The notes under the pieces were generated by a model. It was not told the DNA's origin. It worked only from the letters and a program-made list of their open reading frames with translations, and searched no databases. Positions 8,500 through 14,439 of a stretch of DNA of 15,839 bases are shown in pieces (the stretch's first letter is position 1; each line of letters starts with the position of its first letter). Source of the DNA: JANXUC01 sp043749225 (lineage in GTDB: Bacteria > Acidobacteriota > Terriglobia > Terriglobales > Acidobacteriaceae); the NCBI GenBank assembly GCA_043749225.1, contig JAYVEP010000043.1:1-15839 (forward strand). The letters are read 5' to 3'. Made by a program: the position numbers and the translations under genes.

Positions 8500-9324
8500 C
8501 TAACTCGCTTCCAGCTTCTTGTAAGCAGCGGCCATATCTGCCGCGATATCTTTCTTTTGTTCTTCCGCTTTCACGGTAAGTAGCAGAGCAGGTTTCCAAT
8601 CGGAAGAACGCAATAAGCTCATGGCTTCCTCCCAATTGATAGTTCCCTGCCCGGGCCATAAATGCGAATCACGGTCTTTCGCGTTATCATGAACATGGGT
8701 CGAGCGAATGTGCCCTTTCAGAGTTTCTAACGCTTCCGCAACGCTACTCATAATGTGGGCGTGGCCGAGATCGAAACACACGCCGACATCGTCAAAATGT
8801 GCGGTGCGAATAAACTCCACAAGCTTTTCCGGCTCGGAAAATTCATTCGGAATATTTTCCAGCAGAATTCGCACACCCAATGGCTTCGCAAAAGCGCGCA
8901 GGTGTTCGATCGCCGTCATGGCAGCATCAAATTTTCTGTCGTCGAAGAACTCACCGGCAACACCGATGTGCTGGATTAGGAATTGGAACGGAATTTGCTC
9001 CGCGACTTCAATTGCGCGTTTGATCTCATCCATTGCCTCAATCCCCTGCTTGCGGTCTTTGACCGCAATGTTTACAGGAGGCCCGCCAGCCCGGCCCGAT
9101 TCATAATCAGCGTAAACCGGAGAGTGGATTGAGTGCAGGGCAATCGTATTATCGCGAAACCAGTCTGCAATCTCGCGAACGTGTTGCTTGCGGTTGGCAT
9201 AATCGAAATGATGGCGGTCCGCAAAAATCTCAACTGTCTGAGCGCCGCCGCGAACCAACTGGTCCAGAAGCCCAGGATGCAACCGCTCCTTCGCGAAGGA
9301 ATAAGTGGAAACGCCCCGTAACAT
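8500..9324 (-). CDS. Sugar phosphate isomerase/epimerase-like TIM barrel (AP endonuclease 2 superfamily)
   Basis: A 274-residue xylose-isomerase-like TIM barrel. Evidence is the strand and metal-site pattern of the family: VEIFAD (31-36), HSIHSPVY (64-71), FLIQHIG (115-121), ILLENIP (153-159) with metal-ligand-type E156, VCFDLGHAH (182-190) with D185 and H188, and STHVHDN (208-214). This family binds a divalent metal and acts on sugars or inositol derivatives, though some members are endonuclease IV. The absence of an obvious endonuclease IV signature and the short length favour isomerase/epimerase. The substrate is unknown. The ATG overlaps the TGA of an upstream gamma-glutamyltransferase remnant as TGATG, which both supports this start and shows that translation was once coupled. 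It is the first intact gene of the run continuing into asnS, arginase and ddl. Confidence 0.82.
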   Translation of the reverse strand: MLRGVSTYSFAKERLHPGLLDQLVRGGAQTVEIFADRHHFDYANRKQHVREIADWFRDNTIALHSIHSPVYADYESGRAGGPPVNIAVKDRKQGIEAMDEIKRAIEVAEQIPFQFLIQHIGVAGEFFDDRKFDAAMTAIEHLRAFAKPLGVRILLENIPNEFSEPEKLVEFIRTAHFDDVGVCFDLGHAHIMSSVAEALETLKGHIRSTHVHDNAKDRDSHLWPGQGTINWEEAMSLLRSSDWKPALLLTVKAEEQKKDIAADMAAAYKKLEAS

Positions 9325-9482
9325 CAGTAGCCAACCGCCTTTCCGTTGTTCCGAATATCGCTCAAGCCCGGCCGTTCGCCTGTCTTCATGGTCCGCAGGC
9401 CCCTTGGGGAGCCTAGCACGGCGAAGGGCCCGCCGTCCTGGCGTGGGATTGTCCGCGGGATGGGCGTCAACGGGCCGTTGCG
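9324..9482 (-). pseudogene. C-terminal remnant of a gamma-glutamyltransferase gene with an internal deletion
   Basis: The minus frame ending in TGA at 9326-9324 reads RNGPLTPIPRTIPRQDGG, then PFAVLGSPRG, then, after about 10 residues, SDIRNNGKAVGY and stop. Gamma-glutamyltransferases have a conserved RPLSSMxPTIVxxDGxPxxVxGSPGG segment in the small subunit and usually end in a SDPRxxGxAxGY-type tail (E. coli Ggt ends SDPRSVDDLTAGY). Both pieces are recognisable here, but the roughly 100 residues that should separate them are missing, and there is no catalytic Thr region or large subunit upstream. The stop overlaps the ATG of the isomerase-like gene (TGATG), the normal form of coupling in an operon, which supports this as a former gene and not a chance frame. 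The family assignment is from memory of the motifs. The frame continues open to 9605, but that part does not resemble the enzyme. Confidence 0.6.
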
Positions 9483-9485
9483 GCT

Positions 9486-9755
9486 GGCAACTAGCGCGAC
9501 AATAACCATATAAATCAATAAGTTACACTTGATTCGCATCACGGCTAATATTCTGACTCCGTTGGCTCCATAGGGCTGGTTCGAGCAGAGACTGCAGCCA
9601 CCCAAGGGCAGAACTCTGAGGCTAGCGTAGGCCGCCCAAAGGAGTCAAATCTGGCGCTTAATCCATTTCTGCGCAAAGGACAAGATATTGAACGAATACA
9701 AGGGGTTGCCGTCCCTCCTCAGAATCTCTACCATCGCATTCAACGAGGTATTTTT
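9486..9755. other. Non-coding stretch between two gene remnants
   Basis: About 270 bases between the gamma-glutamyltransferase remnant and the kinase remnant. No convincing coding sequence was seen on either strand. It holds an AT-rich patch at about 9503-9535, which could contain the present promoter of the minus-strand run, although no clean -35/-10 pair was found there. It also holds the candidate kinase promoter listed separately. Confidence 0.45.
9706..9734 (+). promoter_or_regulatory. Weak sigma-70-like promoter candidate for the kinase remnant
   Basis: TTGCCG at 9706-9711 and TACCAT at 9729-9734 are separated by exactly 17 bases and match the consensus at four of six positions each. 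The predicted start near 9741 lies just before a GAGG at 9744-9747, which is 8 bases ahead of the TTG start codon at 9756. Spacing is good and box quality is modest. Confidence 0.3.
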
Positions 9756-10465
9756 TTGATCGGCTGCACCATCTCGCACTATCGCATCCTGGAAAAGCTC
9801 GGCGGTGGTGGGATGGGGGTCGTTTACAAGGCCGAAGACACGCGTCTGCGCCGCTTTGTCGCCTTGAAGTTCCTCCCTCCGGAAATGGCGCATGACTCCG
9901 CCGCCCTCGACCGCTTCCAGCGCGAGGCCGAAGCCGCATCTGCACAAAATCATCCCAACATTTGCACCATTTACGACATCGGCGGTGAAGCTGGCCAGCA
10001 GTTTATTGCCATGGAGTTTCTGGAAGGCGAGCCACTCAACCATCGCATTGCAGGCAAGGCGCTCCCATTTGAAGAAGTTCTGAACTTAGGAATTCAGATC
10101 GCCGATGGTCTCGATGCCGCGCACTCAGAGGGCATCGTCCATCGTGCTGCGACTTTATCCGGAAGAATTGCAGACTACCTCGGCGGCCTAGGTCACGCCT
10201 ACGCTCGAGCAGGAGGAAGGCCGATGCGGGCAAAATCCTCGACGAACTGCAGGAGCGGTCCAGAACAAAATATATATCGTGGCGCGATATAGCGGTGATT
10301 TACGCCGGCTTGGGAGACAAGGATAAGGCTTTCACCAGTCTCAACAAGGCCTACGAGCTTCGCGACTCCGGAATTGTATCCACGAAAGTTGATCCGCTGT
10401 TTGATCCACTCCGCGATGATCCCCGCTTCCAAGATTTACTGAGGCGGATCGGGCTGCCAGAATAA
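9756..10465 (+). pseudogene. Ser/Thr protein kinase gene with the middle deleted and a frameshift
   Basis: The first 130 codons encode the N-lobe of a bacterial Hanks-type kinase. ISHYRILEKLGGGGMGVVYK (6-25) has the glycine loop, VALKFL has the ATP lysine K38, and E57 is the helix-C glutamate. MEFLEGEPL marks the hinge, and HSEGIVHR (123-130) is the start of the catalytic loop. Immediately after HR, at about 10145, the expected DIKPxN is absent. The frame jumps to a TPR-like tail (YLGGLGHAYARAG). At about 10215 one base appears lost: restoring it gives ARAGRKADAGKILDELQERS, and the next frame continues with DIAVIYAGLGDKDKAFTSL and ends DDPRFQDLLRRIGLPE with TAA at 10463-10465. This tail is the usual C-terminus of long acidobacterial kinases with TPR or WD-like sensor domains. 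The activation loop, transmembrane helix and most of the sensor are gone, so the protein cannot be an active kinase. The start is TTG with GAGG 8 bases upstream. Confidence 0.82.
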
Positions 10466-10531
10466 AGGACTCCCTGTGTGTGAACCTCTGAGCCCTTGTG
10501 ATTCAAGGTTTTCGACGTGAGAAAGCTTTCT

Positions 10532-10891
10532 TCAATTTTTGATGGTTGCCTTTTTCGTAACCCTCTTCTTTGGCAGCGTCGAGATCACGAGTTCGTAGGA
10601 TCGAGCAATCAACCGTTCCAGTTCTCGATGCGGCAGCGTATCCAGCGCATCGACTCCAACCCATTTGTAGCGGCCCACATACGGCGCGGGAGCGAGGCCT
10701 TCCCGCTCAACAAGCTCGGCAAATGTTTCCGGATCGCATTTCAGACAAATTCTGGGGCGCGAGTCCATGTCGAGCGCCACTGTAACAAACAGCTTCCCGC
10801 CAACCTTGAAGCAGAGATCGTCGCCCCATTGCAGGTTTTCCGTAGCGTCAGGGAAACTCAAGCAAAATTTGCGGAGGGTTTCGACGTTCAT
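10532..10891 (-). CDS. MmcQ/YjbR family protein
   Basis: A 119-residue protein of the YjbR/MmcQ family (CyaY-like fold), often annotated as DNA-binding although the molecular role is not established. The family pattern is visible: an N-terminal helix with MNVETLRKFCLSFPDATENL, then WGDDLCFKVGGKLFVTVALD (22-41), the strand ICLKCDPETFAELVER (48-63), YVGRYKWVGVD (70-80) and a C-terminal helix LERLIARSYELVISTLPKK. The last residues (KKRVTKKATIKN) are basic. Length matches single-domain members. The ATG is preceded by no strong ribosome site. It lies 87 bases downstream of the GNAT gene on the same strand, with a strong inverted repeat in between. The long plus-strand frame over the same bases is an antisense shadow. 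Confidence 0.85.
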   Translation of the reverse strand: MNVETLRKFCLSFPDATENLQWGDDLCFKVGGKLFVTVALDMDSRPRICLKCDPETFAELVEREGLAPAPYVGRYKWVGVDALDTLPHRELERLIARSYELVISTLPKKRVTKKATIKN

Positions 10892-10921
10892 GCGTATCTA
10901 GTCTCTCGTAGCGATTTTAAC

Positions 10922-10968
10922 GCCGCCTGCGCCGAATTTGCCAGTATCCCATCTCCGGCGCAGGCGGC
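10922..10968. repeat. Perfect 13-bp inverted repeat with 21-base loop
   Basis: GCCGCCTGCGCCG at 10922-10934 is matched exactly by its reverse complement at 10956-10968. It lies in the 87-base gap between the GNAT gene and the YjbR gene, 11 bases after the GNAT stop in the minus-strand direction. In either direction the hairpin is followed only by a mixed AT-rich sequence and not by a proper T run. It may be a terminator or attenuator limiting readthrough into yjbR, an RNA-stability element, or a copy of a dispersed repeat. Confidence 0.6.
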
Positions 10969-10978
10969 AAAGCTCAAG

Positions 10979-11815
10979 CTACGCTTTTGCCAACTCTCGC
11001 ACCAGCGTAGCTTTTGTGTAAGCGACCGTGAAGCCCAGCCGTTCAGCGTTCCGCTGCGAAGTGGTCCCTCCCAGCGTAACGATCACAGCCAGTTCGCATC
11101 CTACCTCGGCAGCGGCTCGCATGCGATGCCGCAACAAGGCCGTTTGCAGGCCCTTGCCCCGGAACTCCGGGAGAGTTCCAGCCCCCGCGAGAGCAACAAC
11201 CTTGTGCTCGGGAATCATCAGCCCTGTGGCCGTTGCGACCAGTTTTCCGTTCACCAATCCGGCAAAAACCACCGCATTGTGGAATTGGAACAGTGGGAGA
11301 AGCATCTGATCCATCCCTTCGGGCGGGTTTCGGTCTGGGAAGAAGCAGTTTTTCAGGATGCCACTTAACAGTTCCGCCTCCTCCAGTTCGCCTCGCCGAA
11401 TGCTGAGGTCGGACGAAAGTGCTGGCAAGTCCGCGTTCGATCCTGATTGCAAATCAAGTTCCCGAACGAGAACGTTGTTGAACTCAGAGAAGCAGTAGCC
11501 TCGCGACTTCAGCATCTCCAGGAACTTCGGGTCGGTGTAAGGGCAAACGTCCACTTGCGATGGCGCCCCGTGGGAACGATAAAACTCTTCAATCCGGTTG
11601 AGGTCGGACTCCGTAACTTCGCAGTCCAATCCCAACCCCGTGGCCCGCCCAATCGGCGATCCGAGACCGGCGAAGATCATATGACCTCCAGCGATCTCCT
11701 GCCATTCCGCCCCAATTTCCGGGCGAGATTTCTTGTCACTCTCTGCGTAAAGTACCTGCGGTATTTCCTCAGCCGACTCAAGTCGGCGCGCCAATGCCTT
11801 ATCCACGAATTTCAT
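10979..11815 (-). CDS. GNAT family N-acetyltransferase
   Basis: Cytoplasmic acetyl-CoA-dependent acyltransferase of unknown substrate. The 278 residues have a degenerate N-terminal half (about 1-120) and a clear GNAT core in the C-terminal half: FAGLVNGKLVATATGLMIP (184-202), then ALAGAGTLPEFRGKGLQTAL (208-227) containing the acetyl-CoA loop RGKG, and SQRNAERLGFTVAYTK (253-268) as motif B. The first half resembles a second, eroded GNAT module, so a tandem arrangement is possible. I chose the ATG at 11815 because MKFVDKALARRLESAEEIPQ looks like a natural N-terminus and AGAGGA lies 10 bases upstream. A longer frame begins at 11887 with 24 basic and hydrophobic residues and is less likely. YjbR follows on the same strand. 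Confidence 0.85.
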   Translation of the reverse strand: MKFVDKALARRLESAEEIPQVLYAESDKKSRPEIGAEWQEIAGGHMIFAGLGSPIGRATGLGLDCEVTESDLNRIEEFYRSHGAPSQVDVCPYTDPKFLEMLKSRGYCFSEFNNVLVRELDLQSGSNADLPALSSDLSIRRGELEEAELLSGILKNCFFPDRNPPEGMDQMLLPLFQFHNAVVFAGLVNGKLVATATGLMIPEHKVVALAGAGTLPEFRGKGLQTALLRHRMRAAAEVGCELAVIVTLGGTTSQRNAERLGFTVAYTKATLVRELAKA

Positions 11816-11976
11816 GGGGAAAAAATCCTCTCTGATTTTGGGCAAACTCTTAGATAGGAAGCGAGATGTGAATTTGGAAAGACACATCGCGCAGTACAGA
11901 GCGGAGAATTAGCGGACGGCAGTCATAGGCGTACCGTGAGAGTAGCGCGAAAGCAGGCGGAAGTCAAAGTTCGAAC

Positions 11977-13110
11977 CTACGCCCGCTCGCGTAGTTCCCC
12001 AAAAGCGACAGTCACTTCCATTTTTCGCTTTCCTCGATAGACGGTGATGCGGACGCTGTCTCCGGCGCGATGCTTGTTCATGATCTGGGCCAAATCCTGT
12101 TGGCTCTCGATGCGTTCGCCGTCTACGGCGACCAGCAAATCGCCTCCCACCATCACCGGATAGTTGCTGATGTAGGCGCGCTCCGTGCCACCACGCAAGC
12201 CAGCGTGATCTGCGGCGCTCCTCGGCACAACCTGCACAATGAGCAATCCGTAATCTGCTGCAAGGCCAAGCTGGTCGGCCAATTCAGGACCAATTGGAAG
12301 TGTGCTGATGCCCAACGCAGGACGGCGTACGCGGCCCAGCGTTACCAGGTCGTCCAGCACTGCTTTCGCGGTATTGATGGGAATCGCAAAACCAAGGCCA
12401 GCGCTCTGCTGACCAACAATCAGGGTGTTGATACCGATCACCTCACCTTGGCGGTTGAGCAAGGGGCCGCCTGAGTTACCGGGATTGATGGCCGCATCGG
12501 TTTGGATTGCATCATCAATGGTGGAACCATCCGGCTCGCGAATCTGGCGGACAGAGCTTACCAGTCCCTTGGTGAGCGTCCCGCTCAATCCGAAAGGATT
12601 ACCGATGGCATACACCGTCTGACCAACCTGAAGGTGTCGGGAATCGCCCAACGTCGCAGCTTGCAGCTCGGGCGCTTTAATTTGGATGATCGCTAGATCG
12701 TGAGCGCGATCTGTTCCAACCACCGTTGCGCGATATTTCTTTTTATTCGAAAGCGTCGCCCAAATTTCCTGTGCGTCTGCGATGACGTGGAAGTTGGTCA
12801 GGATGCGGCCCTCTTTGTCGATGACGAAGCCAGACCCCTGGCCCTCCTGCGGCACCGCTCCGTAGAAGAAGTCGAACGCCATCGCGCGCGAAGTAATGTT
12901 TACCACGCTGGGTAAGGCTTTTTTGTAGACACCGATATTGTTCTGCTCCTCTTCGTCAGGAGTCTCCGGCGCGGCTGCCTCTGTGATCTCCAGCCGCGTT
13001 GGCTGGCTCACCGTGTGTAAGAGGTTCGAACCGTTGTGGCGCCAGGTGGTGAAGTAGAAGAATGCGCTGGCAATCAGAACACCGAAAAGAAGAGGTCGAA
13101 GGATTTTCAT
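11977..13110 (-). CDS. HtrA/DegP-type serine protease with one PDZ domain
   Basis: Envelope trypsin-fold protease of family S1C, 377 residues, close in design to DegS: an N-terminal uncleaved anchor, a protease domain and a single PDZ domain. Residues 5-20 form the anchor helix (RPLLFGVLIASAFFYF). The catalytic triad is H108 in TNFHVIAD, D138 in AHDLAII and S213 in TDAAINPGNSGGPLL. The PDZ domain spans about 265-370 (ALGISTLPIG, GLLIVQVVPRSAADHAGL, GGDLLVAVDGERIES). All catalytic residues are present, so it should be active. A charged linker (about 41-57, rich in E, P and D) separates anchor and protease. DegS-like enzymes cleave anti-sigma factors in envelope stress, but this role is only an analogy here. 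ATG start without a Shine-Dalgarno sequence, with a candidate promoter just upstream. The VOC gene is divergent, 114 bases away. Confidence 0.93.
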   Translation of the reverse strand: MKILRPLLFGVLIASAFFYFTTWRHNGSNLLHTVSQPTRLEITEAAAPETPDEEEQNNIGVYKKALPSVVNITSRAMAFDFFYGAVPQEGQGSGFVIDKEGRILTNFHVIADAQEIWATLSNKKKYRATVVGTDRAHDLAIIQIKAPELQAATLGDSRHLQVGQTVYAIGNPFGLSGTLTKGLVSSVRQIREPDGSTIDDAIQTDAAINPGNSGGPLLNRQGEVIGINTLIVGQQSAGLGFAIPINTAKAVLDDLVTLGRVRRPALGISTLPIGPELADQLGLAADYGLLIVQVVPRSAADHAGLRGGTERAYISNYPVMVGGDLLVAVDGERIESQQDLAQIMNKHRAGDSVRITVYRGKRKMEVTVAFGELRERA

Positions 13111-13128
13111 GGGAGGACTCTGGTAGAT

Positions 13129-13157
13129 ATTTTACCGCGAGGGGTGGGGATTGCGAA
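13129..13157 (-). promoter_or_regulatory. Candidate promoter of the HtrA-type protease
   Basis: On the minus strand TTCGCA (13157-13152) and TAAAAT (13134-13129) are 17 bases apart, matching the sigma-70 boxes at four and five of six positions. The predicted start lies about 11 bases before the ATG, giving a very short leader without a Shine-Dalgarno sequence. Confidence 0.4.
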
Positions 13158-13224
13158 TCGCGCCATGCTTCGGGCTTAAACTAGTCACTCCAGCAAGATC
13201 TCACAATAACAAAGGTGCATTGTC

Positions 13225-13758
13225 ATGATTCTTCCAACGACGAGCCAGCACACTCTACCCTACGTGGTGGACCCGGCAGTCCGCGTGGGCGACGTCCACC
13301 TGAAAGTTGCCGACCTTGAGCGTGCGCTTAGCTTCTACTGCGGGCTGCTTGGCTTTGAAATCATGCAAAGACTGGGAGATAGTGCGGCGTTCCTTTCGGC
13401 AGGAGGCTACCATCACCACATCGCTCTGAATACGTGGGAGAGTCTGGGCGGGTCTCCGCCACCGGGCAGCACGACCGGACTCTACCATATGGCAATTGTT
13501 TATCCGACCCGCACCGCGCTGGCGGGAGCCTTACACCGCGTGCTGGCTGCAGGGCTTCCTCTCGAAGGCGCTACCGATCACGGAGTGAGCGAATCAATCT
13601 ATCTCCGCGACCACGATGAGAACGGAGTGGAACTCTATTACGATAAGCCGAAGGAGTTGTGGCCTCGAAACGCTGACGGCACCTTGGCCATGTACACGCG
13701 CAGACTCGATTTGCAGAAATTGCTCTGCCGAATTGCTAGGGGTGAAGGTGAGTCCTGA
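13225..13758 (+). CDS. VOC superfamily protein (glyoxalase / extradiol dioxygenase-like)
   Basis: A 177-residue single-chain protein with two beta-alpha-beta-beta-beta modules of the vicinal oxygen chelate fold. Module 1 is VGDVHLKVADLERALSFYCG (21-40) and module 2 starts near TGLYHMAIV (84-92). Likely metal ligands are H25, H88 and E136 (in ENGVELYYD). The sequence resembles the N-terminal half of CatE-type catechol 2,3-dioxygenases (LGFEIMQRLGDSAAFLSAGG, then YHHHIALNTW at 62-71), which are usually about 280 residues, so this is a half-length relative. The reaction is uncertain: dioxygenase, lyase or resistance protein are all possible for the fold. ATG start with AAGG 9 bases upstream. It is divergent from the HtrA-type protease gene and convergent with the S41 remnant. 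Confidence 0.85.
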   Translation: MILPTTSQHTLPYVVDPAVRVGDVHLKVADLERALSFYCGLLGFEIMQRLGDSAAFLSAGGYHHHIALNTWESLGGSPPPGSTTGLYHMAIVYPTRTALAGALHRVLAAGLPLEGATDHGVSESIYLRDHDENGVELYYDKPKELWPRNADGTLAMYTRRLDLQKLLCRIARGEGES

Positions 13759-13779
13759 GGATGCCGGAAAAATATTTTC

Positions 13780-14287
13780 CTACGAATGGCCGCCAAAATA
13801 GAACGACCGAGTGAAGACAGTCCCTCGTTTTTCAATTTGCACGACCCGAGCAAACAGCTCGCCCGCCGATTCTGATCTGCTGTCCATCAGCACAACCAGC
13901 TTGCCAGGAAATGGATTGCGTCCGGCCTTGGCAACCTCGGGTTTGCTGGCTTTTCGTCCTACTCGATCTGCAATTTTCACTTCCTTGTCGAACACTCCTC
14001 CTAATATATATTTGCGCGTTTCAACCTCGCCACCTGGGAAATCGCCATGTTAAAGGAGGTCGCCTGACTGATCTTCTGCTTAGCTTGAGCGACTTTGGCG
14101 TCCCAATCCAAACCGTGAAACTTTGGGTCGTAGTTGTGCTTCCGCACGTCGTTCCCTATGATCTGCAACATCCCTTGGCGGGGTTTCGCTCGAGGCTGGA
14201 AATTTGCTGAGCCCACGCAACCGAAGCAGCCAGTATCACGATGGCAATACGCCCTGCAAAACATAAGACCTTCTTTTCCACCAACAT
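13780..14287 (-). pseudogene. S41 (C-terminal processing) peptidase gene broken by a frameshift and deletions
   Basis: Three minus-strand frames in turn give pieces of one secreted S41 peptidase. From ATG 14287 comes a clean signal peptide (MLVEKKVLCFAGRIAIVILA, then ASVAWAQQ), preceded by AGGAG 6 bases upstream. Near 14172 a one-base loss moves the reading to MLQIIGNDVRKHNYDPKFHG, LDWDAKVAQAKQKISQ and SFNMAISQVA, the conserved N-terminal helical domain. Near 14030 the frame changes again and jumps directly to ETRKYILGGVFDKEVKIADR and LVVLMDSRSESAGELFARVV, the S41 active-site serine region, so the PDZ-like and first catalytic parts are missing. After QIEKRGTV the homology stops and the frame ends at 13780, so the catalytic lysine region and C-terminus are also lost. 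An active peptidase cannot be made. Intact relatives are long (I recall 500-700 residues), while about 160 remain. Confidence 0.78.
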
Positions 14288-14384
14288 GGCAAACTCCTGG
14301 AGATCTCAAGGCACGGAGCCGTCAAGACGTTGTCGGACCGGGTGCAGTGAAAGCATTTTAGTTCAAAATCTCCAACTTCCCCAG

Positions 14385-14409
14385 AGGCTCTATTCCAAAG
14401 GTAGAGCCT
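14385..14409. repeat. 8-bp inverted repeat upstream of the aldo/keto reductase
   Basis: AGGCTCTA at 14385-14392 and TAGAGCCT at 14402-14409 are exact reverse complements separated by 9 bases. The centre is about 43 bases before the reductase start codon and the right arm overlaps the expected -35 area, a usual position for a regulator site. It could equally be a weak hairpin. Confidence 0.4.
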
Positions 14410-14427
14410 TGTCGCAAAGTATCCGGC

Positions 14428-14433
14428 TAGAAT
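14428..14433 (+). promoter_or_regulatory. Candidate -10 box (TAGAAT) for the aldo/keto reductase, leaderless arrangement
   Basis: TAGAAT ends 6 bases before the ATG at 14440, and no Shine-Dalgarno sequence is present. No good -35 hexamer at normal spacing was found. Spacing predicts transcription starting at the start codon. Confidence 0.4.
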
Positions 14434-14439
14434 GGCTGG

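Noticed and set aside
9324..9605. Full 93-codon minus frame as a small membrane protein gene
   Set aside because: Only the last 53 codons resemble anything (gamma-glutamyltransferase). The first 40 show no ribosome site or coherent signal, so the frame is treated as a remnant plus a chance extension.
10521..10530. GAAAGCTTTC palindrome just after the YjbR stop
   Set aside because: Ten bases with no loop and no following T run. Such a short site is expected by chance.
10517..11368. Long plus-strand open frame of 283 codons
   Set aside because: It is antisense to the YjbR and GNAT genes, which both have clear family motifs on the minus strand. The translated sequence shows no domain.
11816..11887. 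24-residue N-terminal extension of the GNAT protein
   Set aside because: The extension is not typical of the family, and the internal ATG at 11815 has a purine-rich ribosome site at suitable distance.
13766..13780. Palindrome GGAAAA-ATA-TTTTCC between the VOC gene and the S41 remnant
   Set aside because: The stem is six pairs, mostly A-T, with a three-base loop, too weak to call a terminator for either convergent unit.
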